From contig CAZMVQ010000006.1 in the NCBI GenBank assembly GCA_964569865.1, positions 1-57,764 on the forward strand: a stretch of 57,764 nt of DNA. The letters are read 5' to 3'. The stretch comes from DROE01 sp964569865 (GTDB lineage Bacteria; Pseudomonadota; Alphaproteobacteria; Rhizobiales; Devosiaceae). The notes beneath the pieces are model-generated. The model saw only the letters and a list, made by a program, of their open reading frames with translations. It ran no database searches and was not told the DNA's origin. Each line of letters begins with the position of its first letter. The first letter of the stretch is position 1. The position numbers and the translations under genes were made by a program. Below are positions 44,409-52,852 of this stretch, one piece after another.

Positions 44409-45299
44409 GTGTCTCAAAACGAAGAAAAATCGGCCCACTATTGCATTTTTGGCACAAAATTTGATGCGCCAGAGCTTGCGCCGGGTCTTTATGTGGTTGC
44501 CACACCAATCGGCAATCTGCGTGATATTTCGATTCGCGCCTTACAAACCCTTGCCGCTGCCGACCTTGTTCTTTGTGAAGATACCAGACAAAGCGCCCGA
44601 CTTTTGGATCATTATCTGATCAATACGCCAAAATCTTCTCTGCATGAGCATAATGAGAGAAAAAAATCCGCTTCAATTATTGAAAAGCTGCAAAAGGGCG
44701 CAGCCATTGCTCTGATTTCTGATGCGGGAACACCGCTGATTTCCGACCCCGGATTTCCTCTGGTGCAGGCGGCGCGTGAGCAAAAAATTGATGTTTTTGC
44801 CCTTCCCGGCGCTTCAGCTTTGCTTGGTGCATTAATGGTTGCCGGACTGCCTACCGATCAATTTACCTTTGTCGGGTTTTTACCGGTGAAACAAAATGCC
44901 CGCTTAAGCGCCCTAAAAAAAATGGCTGACGCCTCTCAAACGCTGGTGTTTTATGAATCCGCCCGCCGCCTTGAAAAAACTATTGCCGCGATGATTGAAA
45001 TATATGGCCCGGATCGAAAAGGGGCTATATCTTTGGAGCTAACCAAAAAGTTTGAGCGCACATTAACGGGATCATTGTCAGAGCTTGCCAATGAGCTGGA
45101 AAATAATCCTCCTCGTGGTGAAGCGGTGATATTACTGGCTGGCGCTGCTGAGAAAATTGTGGATGAAGAAATGTGGTTAAATGCTCTAAAGTCATCTCTG
45201 CTCGATCTGCCACTAAGATCTGCGGTGGATGAAATATCTGCCAAATTTGGTGTGCAGCGCAAAAAGGTTTATGATGCGGCCCTCAAACTCAAACAATAA
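44409..45299 (+). CDS. rsmI: 16S rRNA 2'-O-ribose methyltransferase RsmI
   Basis: A 296-residue tetrapyrrole-methylase-fold enzyme that methylates C1402 of 16S rRNA. Signatures: LYVVATPIGNLRDISIRAL, LCEDTRQSARLL, LISDAGTPLISDPGFPLVQAA and FVGFLPVK. I chose GTG 44409, 6 nt after AAGGA; a TTG lies one codon earlier. It is divergent from the LpoA-like gene and overlaps yraN. Confidence 0.95.
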   Translation: MSQNEEKSAHYCIFGTKFDAPELAPGLYVVATPIGNLRDISIRALQTLAAADLVLCEDTRQSARLLDHYLINTPKSSLHEHNERKKSASIIEKLQKGAAIALISDAGTPLISDPGFPLVQAAREQKIDVFALPGASALLGALMVAGLPTDQFTFVGFLPVKQNARLSALKKMADASQTLVFYESARRLEKTIAAMIEIYGPDRKGAISLELTKKFERTLTGSLSELANELENNPPRGEAVILLAGAAEKIVDEEMWLNALKSSLLDLPLRSAVDEISAKFGVQRKKVYDAALKLKQ

Positions 45300-45666
45300 A
45301 TCAGCGGTTAATCGGCGAAAGAGGGCCCAGTTTCGCGGCCGTGTGGCAGAAAATATCGCTGCGATTTATTTAAGGGCGCAGCTTTTTTCTATTCTTATAA
45401 AAAATTTCAAAACTCCGGTTGGAGAAATTGACATTATCGCCAGGCGCGCTGATTTGCTGGTTTTTGTAGAAGTAAAGATGCGCAGCTCGAAACACGGGAT
45501 GGCCGAGGCGCTTGAGGCGGTAAATCAGAGACGTATTATCAGGGCGGCAAAATATTATCTTGCTCGCAATCCGCAAATGGCAGATAAAAACCTGCGCTTT
45601 GATGTGATTTTTCTTAAGCCCCGTGCTTTTCCGGTCCACCTCAGGGGGGCCTTTGAGGCTGACTAG
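45274..45666 (+). CDS. YraN/UPF0102 family nuclease-like protein
   Basis: A 130-residue protein of the UPF0102 family with the endonuclease-like fold: RGRVAENIAAIYL, TPVGEIDIIARRADLLVFVEVKMRSS (the D-E-x-K region) and the LRFDVIFL end. Its role is unproven. It begins within the 3' end of rsmI; AAGG lies 6 nt before this ATG, with another ATG one codon earlier. The last residues overlap the start of the 55-bp duplication at the N gap. Confidence 0.9.
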   Translation: MRPSNSNNKSAVNRRKRAQFRGRVAENIAAIYLRAQLFSILIKNFKTPVGEIDIIARRADLLVFVEVKMRSSKHGMAEALEAVNQRRIIRAAKYYLARNPQMADKNLRFDVIFLKPRAFPVHLRGAFEAD

Positions 45667-45667
45667 A

Positions 45668-45709
45668 GCGTTGCCAGCAAAAGTGCTCTTGCGGTTTTGC
45701 GTTTCGGCA
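45668..45709. repeat. REP-like hairpin element, copy 2, cut by the gap
   Basis: Same element as copy 1 starting right after the yraN stop: GTTGCC outer arm, GCAAAA/TTTTGC inner stem, identical GTGCTCTTGCGG loop. It is truncated at GGCA by the N run. Confidence 0.75.
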
Positions 45710-45809
45710 NNNNNNNNNNNNNNNNNNNNNNNNNNNNNNNNNNNNNNNNNNNNNNNNNNNNNNNNNNNNNNNNNNNNNNNNNNNNNNNNNNNNNNNNNNN
45801 NNNNNNNNN
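45710..45809. other. Assembly gap (100 N), probably artificial
   Basis: Exactly 100 N. The 55 bases before the gap (45655-45709) are repeated without a change after it (45810-45864). The simplest reading is one locus whose contig ends overlap by 55 bp, so the gap and the second copy should collapse. Confidence 0.97.
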
Positions 45810-45824
45810 GAGGCTGACTAGAGC

Positions 45825-45871
45825 GTTGCCAGCAAAAGTGCTCTTGCGGTTTTGCGTTTCGGCAGCGCGAC
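45825..45871. repeat. REP-like hairpin element, complete copy after the gap
   Basis: The full copy-2 element: GTTGCC (wobble-paired with GGCAGC), GCAAAA/TTTTGC stem, the shared loop, and GCGAC after it. It is probably the same locus as the truncated copy before the gap. Confidence 0.75.
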
Positions 45872-45940
45872 AAAACAAAAACTTAGTGCATAGGTTTTGA
45901 TTAAAATAAAAACCCGTCTGGCAGAGACTTGGATCAAAAA

Positions 45941-46891
45941 ATGAAAAAAAAACTTAAAATCGCAGTTCAAATGGACCCGATTGCCTCCATTGACCCAAGA
46001 GGTGATTCTACCTTTGCCATGATGCTGGAGGCTCAGGATCGTGGCCATGAATTAAGCTATTACACCCCGGATAGTCTGGCGCTGGATAGCGGCATTTTGA
46101 GCGCCAATGTGGCAAAAATTTCCGTGACGGATAATTCGCCTGAGAATTTTTATTCCCTGTCTGGGTTTAATCGCCTTGATCTTAGTGAATTTGACGTTGT
46201 GCTTTTGCGTCAGGACCCTCCCTTTGACATGAATTATATTACCATCACCCATATGCTGGAAATAATTCATCCCAAAACTCTGGTGGTCAACGCTCCAAAT
46301 GAAGTTCGCAATGCTCCGGAAAAAATTCTGGTCACTGAATTTCATGATTTGATGCCGCCAACGCTTATTACTCGCGACCGGGCAGCGATTGCTGATTTTC
46401 GCGCTCTTCATCGCGATATAATCGTAAAACCCTTGCACGGGAATGGCGGGGCCGGGGTATTTTTTATCCGTCAAGACGATCAAAATCTGATTTCCCTGCT
46501 CGAAATGTTTGAGGAGAATTTCCCCGAACCGTTTATGATTCAAAAATATCTTCCCGATGTCAGAAAGGGCGATAAACGCATTATCATTATTGATGGCGAG
46601 CCAATCGCCGGGCTAAATCGCATTCCGGCTGAAGGTGAGGCCCGCTCAAATATGCATGCGGGTGGCCGCCCCGAAATTTCTCCCCTGACGAAAAGGGAAA
46701 AAGAAATTTGCAAAATAATCGCCCCCGCTCTTAGAGAGAGGGATTTTATTTTTGTAGGAATTGATGTAATCGGGGATTATCTTACCGAAATAAATGTCAC
46801 TTCCCCTACCGGAATTCGTGAAATCAAGCGTTTTGGTGGGCCGGATATTGCCGCTTTGATTTTAGACGCTATTGAAAAGCGCCGCCAATAA
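45941..46891 (+). CDS. gshB: Glutathione synthetase
   Basis: A 316-residue ATP-grasp enzyme joining gamma-glutamylcysteine and glycine. It starts KIAVQMDPIASIDPRGDSTFAMMLEA and includes LRQDPPFDMNYITITHML, VKPLHGNGGAGVFFI, QKYLPDVRKGDKRIIIIDGEPI and the end FVGIDVIGDYLTEINVTSPTGIRE. I chose ATG 45941, with GGA 7 nt upstream, over TTG 45929. The yraN-gshB neighbourhood is typical in alphaproteobacteria. Confidence 0.97.
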   Translation: MKKKLKIAVQMDPIASIDPRGDSTFAMMLEAQDRGHELSYYTPDSLALDSGILSANVAKISVTDNSPENFYSLSGFNRLDLSEFDVVLLRQDPPFDMNYITITHMLEIIHPKTLVVNAPNEVRNAPEKILVTEFHDLMPPTLITRDRAAIADFRALHRDIIVKPLHGNGGAGVFFIRQDDQNLISLLEMFEENFPEPFMIQKYLPDVRKGDKRIIIIDGEPIAGLNRIPAEGEARSNMHAGGRPEISPLTKREKEICKIIAPALRERDFIFVGIDVIGDYLTEINVTSPTGIREIKRFGGPDIAALILDAIEKRRQ

Positions 46892-46926
46892 ATTGCCTTC
46901 GTCGAGAAACTGAAAGTTTAGTATTT

Positions 46927-47553
46927 ATGACATCGACCTATTTAGTTGCTATGGCCACATTTTTTGCAACCGTTGGCGTGGCCGATATTGCATTTATTTT
47001 TGCGGCTTTAACCAAGGATAACACTGGTGCCGAGCGCTTTAAATTTGCTACCCGTGGCATATTGATAGCAACTGTAATCCTGTTGATGTTCGGGTTTTTG
47101 GGCAATCAAATTCTGGATCTTTTTGGCATTACAATCCCAGCACTTCAAACTGGCGGGGGCATATTATTGATATTGATTGGAATCGACATGGTTTTTGCCC
47201 GCCATTCAGGGGGCACCTCCACAACCAATAAAGAAGATGCGGAAAGTCGCCAGCGTGATGATATTTCCGTATTTCCCATGGCTATGCCGCTTTTGGCAGG
47301 TCCCGGCTCCATTTCAGCGGTGATTTTGCTGACCACAGGTGCAACAACGGATACTGATTTCTGGATGATAATGGGAGCTTTGGTTTCTATCATGGCACTA
47401 ACATGGGTAACGCTGCTTTTGGCTATTCCAATTCAGCGAATTTTAGGCTTCACGGGCCTTTCTGTGGTTTCAAGGATTGTTGGAATTCTGCTGGTGGCGC
47501 TGGCGGTGCAGTTTATTTTTGATGGCATTAAGTCCAGCGGATTACTGGGTTAA
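46927..47553 (+). CDS. MarC-family (NAAT) integral membrane protein
   Basis: A 208-residue protein with about six membrane segments (near 3-25, 41-62, 70-88, 112-130, 143-165, 182-203). LAGPGSISAVILLTTGA and IRDIxxAKT-like regions in weaker form match MarC. Family members were once linked to antibiotic resistance and are now of unknown function. It lies 36 nt after gshB and could be co-transcribed. Confidence 0.85.
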   Translation: MTSTYLVAMATFFATVGVADIAFIFAALTKDNTGAERFKFATRGILIATVILLMFGFLGNQILDLFGITIPALQTGGGILLILIGIDMVFARHSGGTSTTNKEDAESRQRDDISVFPMAMPLLAGPGSISAVILLTTGATTDTDFWMIMGALVSIMALTWVTLLLAIPIQRILGFTGLSVVSRIVGILLVALAVQFIFDGIKSSGLLG

Positions 47554-47662
47554 ATTTTGCAAATATATTATTTGTTCACTAAATGTTCTTGAGTTTTTTC
47601 AAATGATCTGCTAGCGGTTTTCTAAAATCCTGTTTTGATAAGGGTTTAGGGGAGGCTTGAAA

Positions 47663-49180
47663 TTGGTTACGCGAGTGCAAACGGTTGCCTTTTTGGGTAT
47701 CGATGCGGTGCTTGTTGATGTGCAGGTACAGGTGGCGCCGGGGCTTCCCGCGTTTAATATTGTTGGCCTGCCCGATAAAGCGGTGGCTGAAAGCAAAGAG
47801 CGGGTGCGTGCGGCCCTGATTGCTTCCGGATTAAGCCTGCCGCCAAAGCGCATAACCATTAATCTTGCTCCCGCCGATCTGCCCAAAGAGGGTTCTCACT
47901 ATGATTTGCCGATCGCGCTGGGCTTGATGGGTGCCATTGGCGCTGTGCCCTCCGATGCAGTGCAAAATTTTCTGGTATTGGGAGAATTGGCGCTGGATGG
48001 GCGAATTTCTTCAGTTTCAGGCACTCTTCCAGCCGCCATTGCCGCCAGCTCTCATCAGATGGGTATTATTTGCCCTGAGGCCTGTGGACCAGAGGCTGCA
48101 TGGGCAGGTGAAGATATTGATATTATCGCTCCTGCAAATTTGTTGGCTCTGGCCAATCACCTGGCGGGACATCAATTGGTTACACGCCCGGTTGCCGCTA
48201 GATATTCCAAAGCGAGCAATATGCCCGATCTTGGAGAAATTCGCGGTCAGGAACTGGCGCGTCGAGTGCTTGAAATTGCCGCCGCCGGAGGTCATAATAT
48301 GCTCATGATCGGCCCGCCAGGGGCCGGAAAATCCATGCTTGCGGCCCGCTTGCCCTCAATATTGCCGCCCCTTAACCCCCGTGAGATGCTGGATGTTTCC
48401 ATGATCCGCTCTATCGCTGGAGAACTTGCCGGCGGCCAGATTTCTGATCAGCGCCCCTTTCGCTGCCCCCACCATTCTGCCTCAATGGCAGCTTTGGTTG
48501 GCGGTGGCTTAAAAGTTCGGCCCGGTGAGGTTTCTTTGGCCCATAACGGGGTATTGTTTTTAGATGAATTGCCTGAATTTTCACCTCGGGTGCTCGATGG
48601 ATTGCGCCAGCCCCTTGAAGCGGGAGAAACCTCGATTGCCCGCGCCAATGCCAGAGTTACCTATCCGGCCAGATTTCAGCTGATCGCTGCCATGAACCCA
48701 TGCAAATGCGGCCTTGCAGGCACACCCGGTCATACCTGTCGGCGTGGTGATCGTTGCGCTGATGATTATCAGTCAAGGGTTTCAGGGCCGTTTCTTGATC
48801 GTATTGATTTAAGAATTGATGTTCCGGCGGTTTCAGCCCGGGATATGATTGGGCGCTCAAATGCAGAAACCTCCAAACAGGTAGCAAAACGGGTTGAAAT
48901 TGCCCGTCAGCATCAACAAAAGCGATTTTTGGCTTGCGGAATAACAAATGTGCATACAAATGCTGCGGCCAGCCCTGATTTGATCGAAAAGATTGCAAGT
49001 CCAGATAAGGATAGTCAGGACCTTTTGGTACAAGCATCAGACCGGTTTTCTTTATCTGCCCGGGCCTATCATCGGGTATTAAAAGTTGCCCGTACCATTG
49101 CCGATCTGGCAGGGATCGAAAAAATTTCCCGCTCACACGTGGCCGAGGCTTTAAGTTATCGCCTTGGGGTCAAACCCTGA
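47663..49180 (+). CDS. comM: YifB/ComM-family Mg-chelatase-like AAA+ helicase
   Basis: A 505-residue protein with the N-terminal Lon-type S5 fold (about 1-170, LGIDAVLVDVQVQVAPGLPAFNIVGLPDKAV), an AAA+ core with Walker A in IGPPGAGKSMLAARLPSILPP and Walker B LFLDELPEF, and the C-terminal zinc-like C-x-C...C...C in NPCKCGLAGTPGHTCRRGDRC. ComM promotes branch migration during natural transformation in gammaproteobacteria; orthologues are widespread in non-competent species. The start is a TTG 7 nt after GGAGG (47651-47655). A palindromic repeat follows the stop. Confidence 0.92.
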   Translation: MVTRVQTVAFLGIDAVLVDVQVQVAPGLPAFNIVGLPDKAVAESKERVRAALIASGLSLPPKRITINLAPADLPKEGSHYDLPIALGLMGAIGAVPSDAVQNFLVLGELALDGRISSVSGTLPAAIAASSHQMGIICPEACGPEAAWAGEDIDIIAPANLLALANHLAGHQLVTRPVAARYSKASNMPDLGEIRGQELARRVLEIAAAGGHNMLMIGPPGAGKSMLAARLPSILPPLNPREMLDVSMIRSIAGELAGGQISDQRPFRCPHHSASMAALVGGGLKVRPGEVSLAHNGVLFLDELPEFSPRVLDGLRQPLEAGETSIARANARVTYPARFQLIAAMNPCKCGLAGTPGHTCRRGDRCADDYQSRVSGPFLDRIDLRIDVPAVSARDMIGRSNAETSKQVAKRVEIARQHQQKRFLACGITNVHTNAAASPDLIEKIASPDKDSQDLLVQASDRFSLSARAYHRVLKVARTIADLAGIEKISRSHVAEALSYRLGVKP

Positions 49181-49181
49181 C

Positions 49182-49198
49182 GGGTGTCAGGCCCTAAC
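49182..49198. repeat. Copy D of the palindrome family, after comM
   Basis: GGGTGTCAGGCCCTAAC follows directly after the comM stop codon. It shares GGGT-n-CAGG-CCCTA with the copies at 31237 and 44251. Confidence 0.5.
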
Positions 49199-49354
49199 AG
49201 GGAATTTCACCTAGTCAGCACATAGGAAGTTTTAATTATTTAACATAAATTTAGCGCCCTGGTGAGGGCTTGTTAACCGGCACTTACATATAATGAATGC
49301 GATCAGTTTTATGATGGGCGCAGGCCCAAATTAAATAGGGCACAGAGCCTTTAA

Positions 49355-49948
49355 GTGGAGCAAATGTCAAGAACGCAGGCACAATTGGTGGATTGGAACG
49401 ATCAACGCGGCTTTGGCTTTGCCCGGCTGCATGGGGGAAGTGAGCGCGTATTTGTTCATATCAAGTCCATAAATCCCCATATGCCTCGCCCACAAACCGG
49501 CGATCAGCTTGAGCTGGAAGTTATTAAGGGAAAAAATGGTCGTCCATCTGCTAAAGCTGTTGATGTGCTTGGTTCGGTAACGGGAATAAAAGCCTCTCTT
49601 TCACCTCATATTGCAACCGCTGCCATGTTGCTGATTCTGTTGCAACTGGGGCAGGTTTTGGGGGTTATCCCCCTGTGGCTGGCATCCCTTTATGTTTCCA
49701 TGGGTGCAATGGCGATAGTTGCCTATTCCTGGGATAAAAAGGCCGCCCGCTTGGGCATTTGGCGCATCAGTGAATTAAAGCTGCATATTATAGATTTTTG
49801 CGGCGGTATTATCGGGGGGCTTTTGGCCCAGCACATGTATAATCACAAACGCAACAAACCCCAGTATCAAAAAACCACATTGATTATAGTGGTTATGCAC
49901 GCCCTTTTGCTTGGCGCTCTGGGCGCAGGTTTGATTGTTTTTGTTTGA
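49355..49948 (+). CDS. Cold-shock domain fused to DUF1294 membrane domain
   Basis: A 197-residue protein. Residues about 6-70 form a cold-shock OB fold with the nucleic-acid motifs RGFGFARL and RVFVHIKSI. After a linker come about four membrane segments (near 86-105, 107-125, 140-165, 172-195) and the DUF1294 hallmark YSWDKKAARLGIWRISELKLHIIDFCGGIIGGLLAQHMYNHK. The fusion implies a membrane-tethered nucleic-acid binder; function unknown. Start is GTG 49355 or ATG 49364; SD evidence is weak for both. Confidence 0.85.
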   Translation: MEQMSRTQAQLVDWNDQRGFGFARLHGGSERVFVHIKSINPHMPRPQTGDQLELEVIKGKNGRPSAKAVDVLGSVTGIKASLSPHIATAAMLLILLQLGQVLGVIPLWLASLYVSMGAMAIVAYSWDKKAARLGIWRISELKLHIIDFCGGIIGGLLAQHMYNHKRNKPQYQKTTLIIVVMHALLLGALGAGLIVFV

Positions 49949-50112
49949 TCAGATTATGGCCACAACACCTTCCTCTGTCCGCGCAGACAAAATAATCCGC
50001 CTTTTTTGAATAATATCCTAAATTTGTTGCAGGTTCGGTGCGCAATCTAGTTGGCAAGCTGGTTTAACTGCCCTAGGTTGGGTTTTCCCTGTGAAACAAA
50101 AAATCACTATTG

Positions 50113-52839
50113 ATGGATCAAGCACCCTATAAATCTTCCTTGAAGCCTGAGGGGCAGGTAAAATCTGCCAAATCAGCAAAAAACCAAACAAAACCATCTT
50201 CGGTCACGCCGATGATGGCCCAGTTCTTTGAAATCAAGGCGGTAAATCCGGGTTTTTTACTGTTTTATCGCATGGGTGATTTTTATGAATTGTTTTTTGA
50301 AGATGCCGAAATTGCTGCCGGTGCGCTGGGCATAGCCTTGACCACAAGGGGCACGCATATGGGAAAAGAAATTCCCATGTGCGGGGTTCCGGTGCGTGCC
50401 CATAAGGAATATTTGCGTAAATTGATTTCTTTTGGACACCGGGTAGCAATCTGTGAGCAGATGGAAACTCCGGCAGAGGCCAAAAAACGCGGCGCAAAAT
50501 CCGTTGTCCAACGCGATGTGGTGCGGCTGGTAACTCCCGGTACCATTACCGAAGATGATTTGCTTGCCAGTTCATCCAATAATTATCTTGGTGCCCTTTC
50601 CATGATTTCCCACGGGGAAACCGATTTTGCGCTGGCCTGGGCCGATATTTCCACCGGCGAGACTTTTGTTGCCGATATTGATGGGGACCGCCTTGAAGAT
50701 GAGTTGGGACGTCTTGATCTGGCGGAATTGATTTTAAGCGAAAAAACCGCTCATCATATCGAGGAAAACACTCTGCTTCCGTTAGGCTTTATAAAACATC
50801 AGGCAATTTTGGCCCCTGAATGTTTTCACAGTGATAAAGCCGCTGAGCGATTGAAAAAAACATTCAATTCTCTTGATCAGGCCGAATTTACCCGCGCTGC
50901 CTGTTCGGCCCTTGGGGCATTGCTTTTTTATGTGGGCCAGACCCAAAAAGAAGCCGGGCTTTCATTGCGCGCTCCCTCCATTGCCCCCCTTGAAGGGCGA
51001 ATGCAGATTGACCTCGCCACATGGTCATCTCTAGAGGTTCTTTTTACCAATCGCGGCGAAACAAAGGGCTCGCTTCGCCACGCCATTGATAAAACCCTGA
51101 CGGGTGCCGGCTCCAGATTATTATCCCGACGACTAACGGCCCCGCTTGCTGATAAAAGCAAAATAATTCAGCGCCTCGATATGGTTGATATTCTTGTGGG
51201 CGATAGCTTGTTTCGTCAGCAATTGCGTGAGGCTCTGGCTGGTATGCCTGATATGAGCCGGCCATTAACCCGCCTTTGTCTGGGGCGGGGCGGTCCGCGC
51301 GATCTGTTTCAGATTGCTATAGCGATTGATGGGGCCATAAAGGTTTTATCCTGCTTGGCGCAAAAGCCGGACCTGCCAAATGGCTTTGCCGATCTAGTGG
51401 CAATAGTTGCCAAAATTCCTAAAGAGCTTGCCGAGGAAATTCATCATATATTGATTGAAAACCCTCCATTACTGGCTCGTGAGGGCGGATTTGTTGCGCA
51501 AAATTGTCATAAAGAACTCGACAGGCAAAGGGAGCTGGCAACAAAGAGCCGCACTATTATCAGCCAGTTACAGGCTAACCTGTGCGAGAAAACAGAAATA
51601 AAATCTTTAAAAATCAAACATAATAATGTGCTTGGATATTTTGTTGAAGTGCCTGCCGCCCATGGCTCAAAACTTATGCAGGCGCCCTTTGATGCCGAGT
51701 TTATTCATCGCCAGACCATGGCCAATGCCATGCGTTTTACTACTGCCGAACTGAGTGAATTACAGGGGCAGATCGCCACGGCCCAACAAAACGCCCTTGA
51801 AATTGAAACAGAGATATTTGAACAATTGCTGGCAAAAACCATCAATCACAGAGAAAATTTGCGTAACTGTGCTGATGCTTTAGCCCGTATAGACCTGACC
51901 TATGGTTTAGCAACATTGGCAACTCAAAATTCCTACTGTCGCCCGACCATTGATAATTCGCTAAAGTTTCAAATTACCGGCGGACGTCATCCGGTGGTCG
52001 AGCAAACTCTCTCCAATAGCGCAAGCAGTTTTATCGCTAACGATTGTGATCTTACGGGAATTGAGGGGGCAAAAGGCGGCGGTCAGTTATGGCTGGTTAC
52101 CGGTCCCAATATGGGGGGCAAATCCACATTTTTGCGCCAGAACGCCCTAATTGCAATTTTGGCGCAGATCGGCTCGTTTGTTCCCGCCACATCGGCCCAT
52201 ATCGGCATTGTAGACCGCTTGTTTTCCAGAGTTGGAGCTTCCGATGATATTGCCCGTGGCCGTTCAACCTTTATGGTTGAGATGGTTGAGACTGCAACGA
52301 TTTTGAACAGGGCCACAAAACGCTCTTTGGTGATTTTGGATGAAATCGGGCGCGGCACCGCTACCTTTGATGGTCTTTCGATTGCTTGGGCAACGGCAGA
52401 AGCCTTGCATCAGAGCAATGCCTGCCGGGCCTTGTTCGCCACTCATTTTCATGAGCTGACCTCACTGCCTTCCATTTTGCCAAGAGTTTCCAACCACACG
52501 ATGAAGGCGCGTGAATGGCAGGGAAAAGTGGTATTTTTGCACGAAGTGGCAAAAGGGGCAGCCGATCGCTCCTATGGAATTCAGGTGGCACGTCTTGCCG
52601 GACTTCCAGAAGAGGTTTTGGTGAGGGCACGACAGATATTAACAATGCTGGAAAGTCAGGAAGGGGGATCAACTGCAAAAATGCTCGATGATCTGCCCCT
52701 GTTTACCCAAAAGCCCAAGCGGGATGAAAAAATTGTCAATCCAGTTGATGAAATGCTTGAAAAACTCCACCCGGATGAATTAACTCCTTTGCAGGCCGTT
52801 GAATTTTTATACGAACTCAAAAAGACCCATAAGAGCTAG
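50113..52839 (+). CDS. mutS: DNA mismatch repair protein MutS
   Basis: A 908-residue mismatch sensor. The mismatch-binding domain has FYRMGDFYELFFEDAEIAAGAL (the Phe-x-Glu wedge), and the ATPase has Walker A GPNMGGKSTFLRQ, the VDRLFSRVGASDDIARGRSTFMVEM ABC-type signature and VILDEIGRGTATFDG. The N-terminal 35 residues are a polar extension, so the true start could be later (MMAQFFEIK). No clear SD is seen. mutS-glnD-murJ-trpS is the usual Hyphomicrobiales order. Confidence 0.97.
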   Translation: MDQAPYKSSLKPEGQVKSAKSAKNQTKPSSVTPMMAQFFEIKAVNPGFLLFYRMGDFYELFFEDAEIAAGALGIALTTRGTHMGKEIPMCGVPVRAHKEYLRKLISFGHRVAICEQMETPAEAKKRGAKSVVQRDVVRLVTPGTITEDDLLASSSNNYLGALSMISHGETDFALAWADISTGETFVADIDGDRLEDELGRLDLAELILSEKTAHHIEENTLLPLGFIKHQAILAPECFHSDKAAERLKKTFNSLDQAEFTRAACSALGALLFYVGQTQKEAGLSLRAPSIAPLEGRMQIDLATWSSLEVLFTNRGETKGSLRHAIDKTLTGAGSRLLSRRLTAPLADKSKIIQRLDMVDILVGDSLFRQQLREALAGMPDMSRPLTRLCLGRGGPRDLFQIAIAIDGAIKVLSCLAQKPDLPNGFADLVAIVAKIPKELAEEIHHILIENPPLLAREGGFVAQNCHKELDRQRELATKSRTIISQLQANLCEKTEIKSLKIKHNNVLGYFVEVPAAHGSKLMQAPFDAEFIHRQTMANAMRFTTAELSELQGQIATAQQNALEIETEIFEQLLAKTINHRENLRNCADALARIDLTYGLATLATQNSYCRPTIDNSLKFQITGGRHPVVEQTLSNSASSFIANDCDLTGIEGAKGGGQLWLVTGPNMGGKSTFLRQNALIAILAQIGSFVPATSAHIGIVDRLFSRVGASDDIARGRSTFMVEMVETATILNRATKRSLVILDEIGRGTATFDGLSIAWATAEALHQSNACRALFATHFHELTSLPSILPRVSNHTMKAREWQGKVVFLHEVAKGAADRSYGIQVARLAGLPEEVLVRARQILTMLESQEGGSTAKMLDDLPLFTQKPKRDEKIVNPVDEMLEKLHPDELTPLQAVEFLYELKKTHKS

Positions 52840-52852
52840 TTGGGGCATGGTA

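Noticed and set aside
49256..49269. GCCCT/AGGGC hairpin downstream of comM as a terminator
   Set aside because: The stem is only five base pairs and no T-run follows.
49172..51106. Shared 15-mer AAACCCTGACGGGTG at the comM end and in mutS
   Set aside because: The mutS copy is plain coding sequence and lacks the palindrome's second arm; probably chance.
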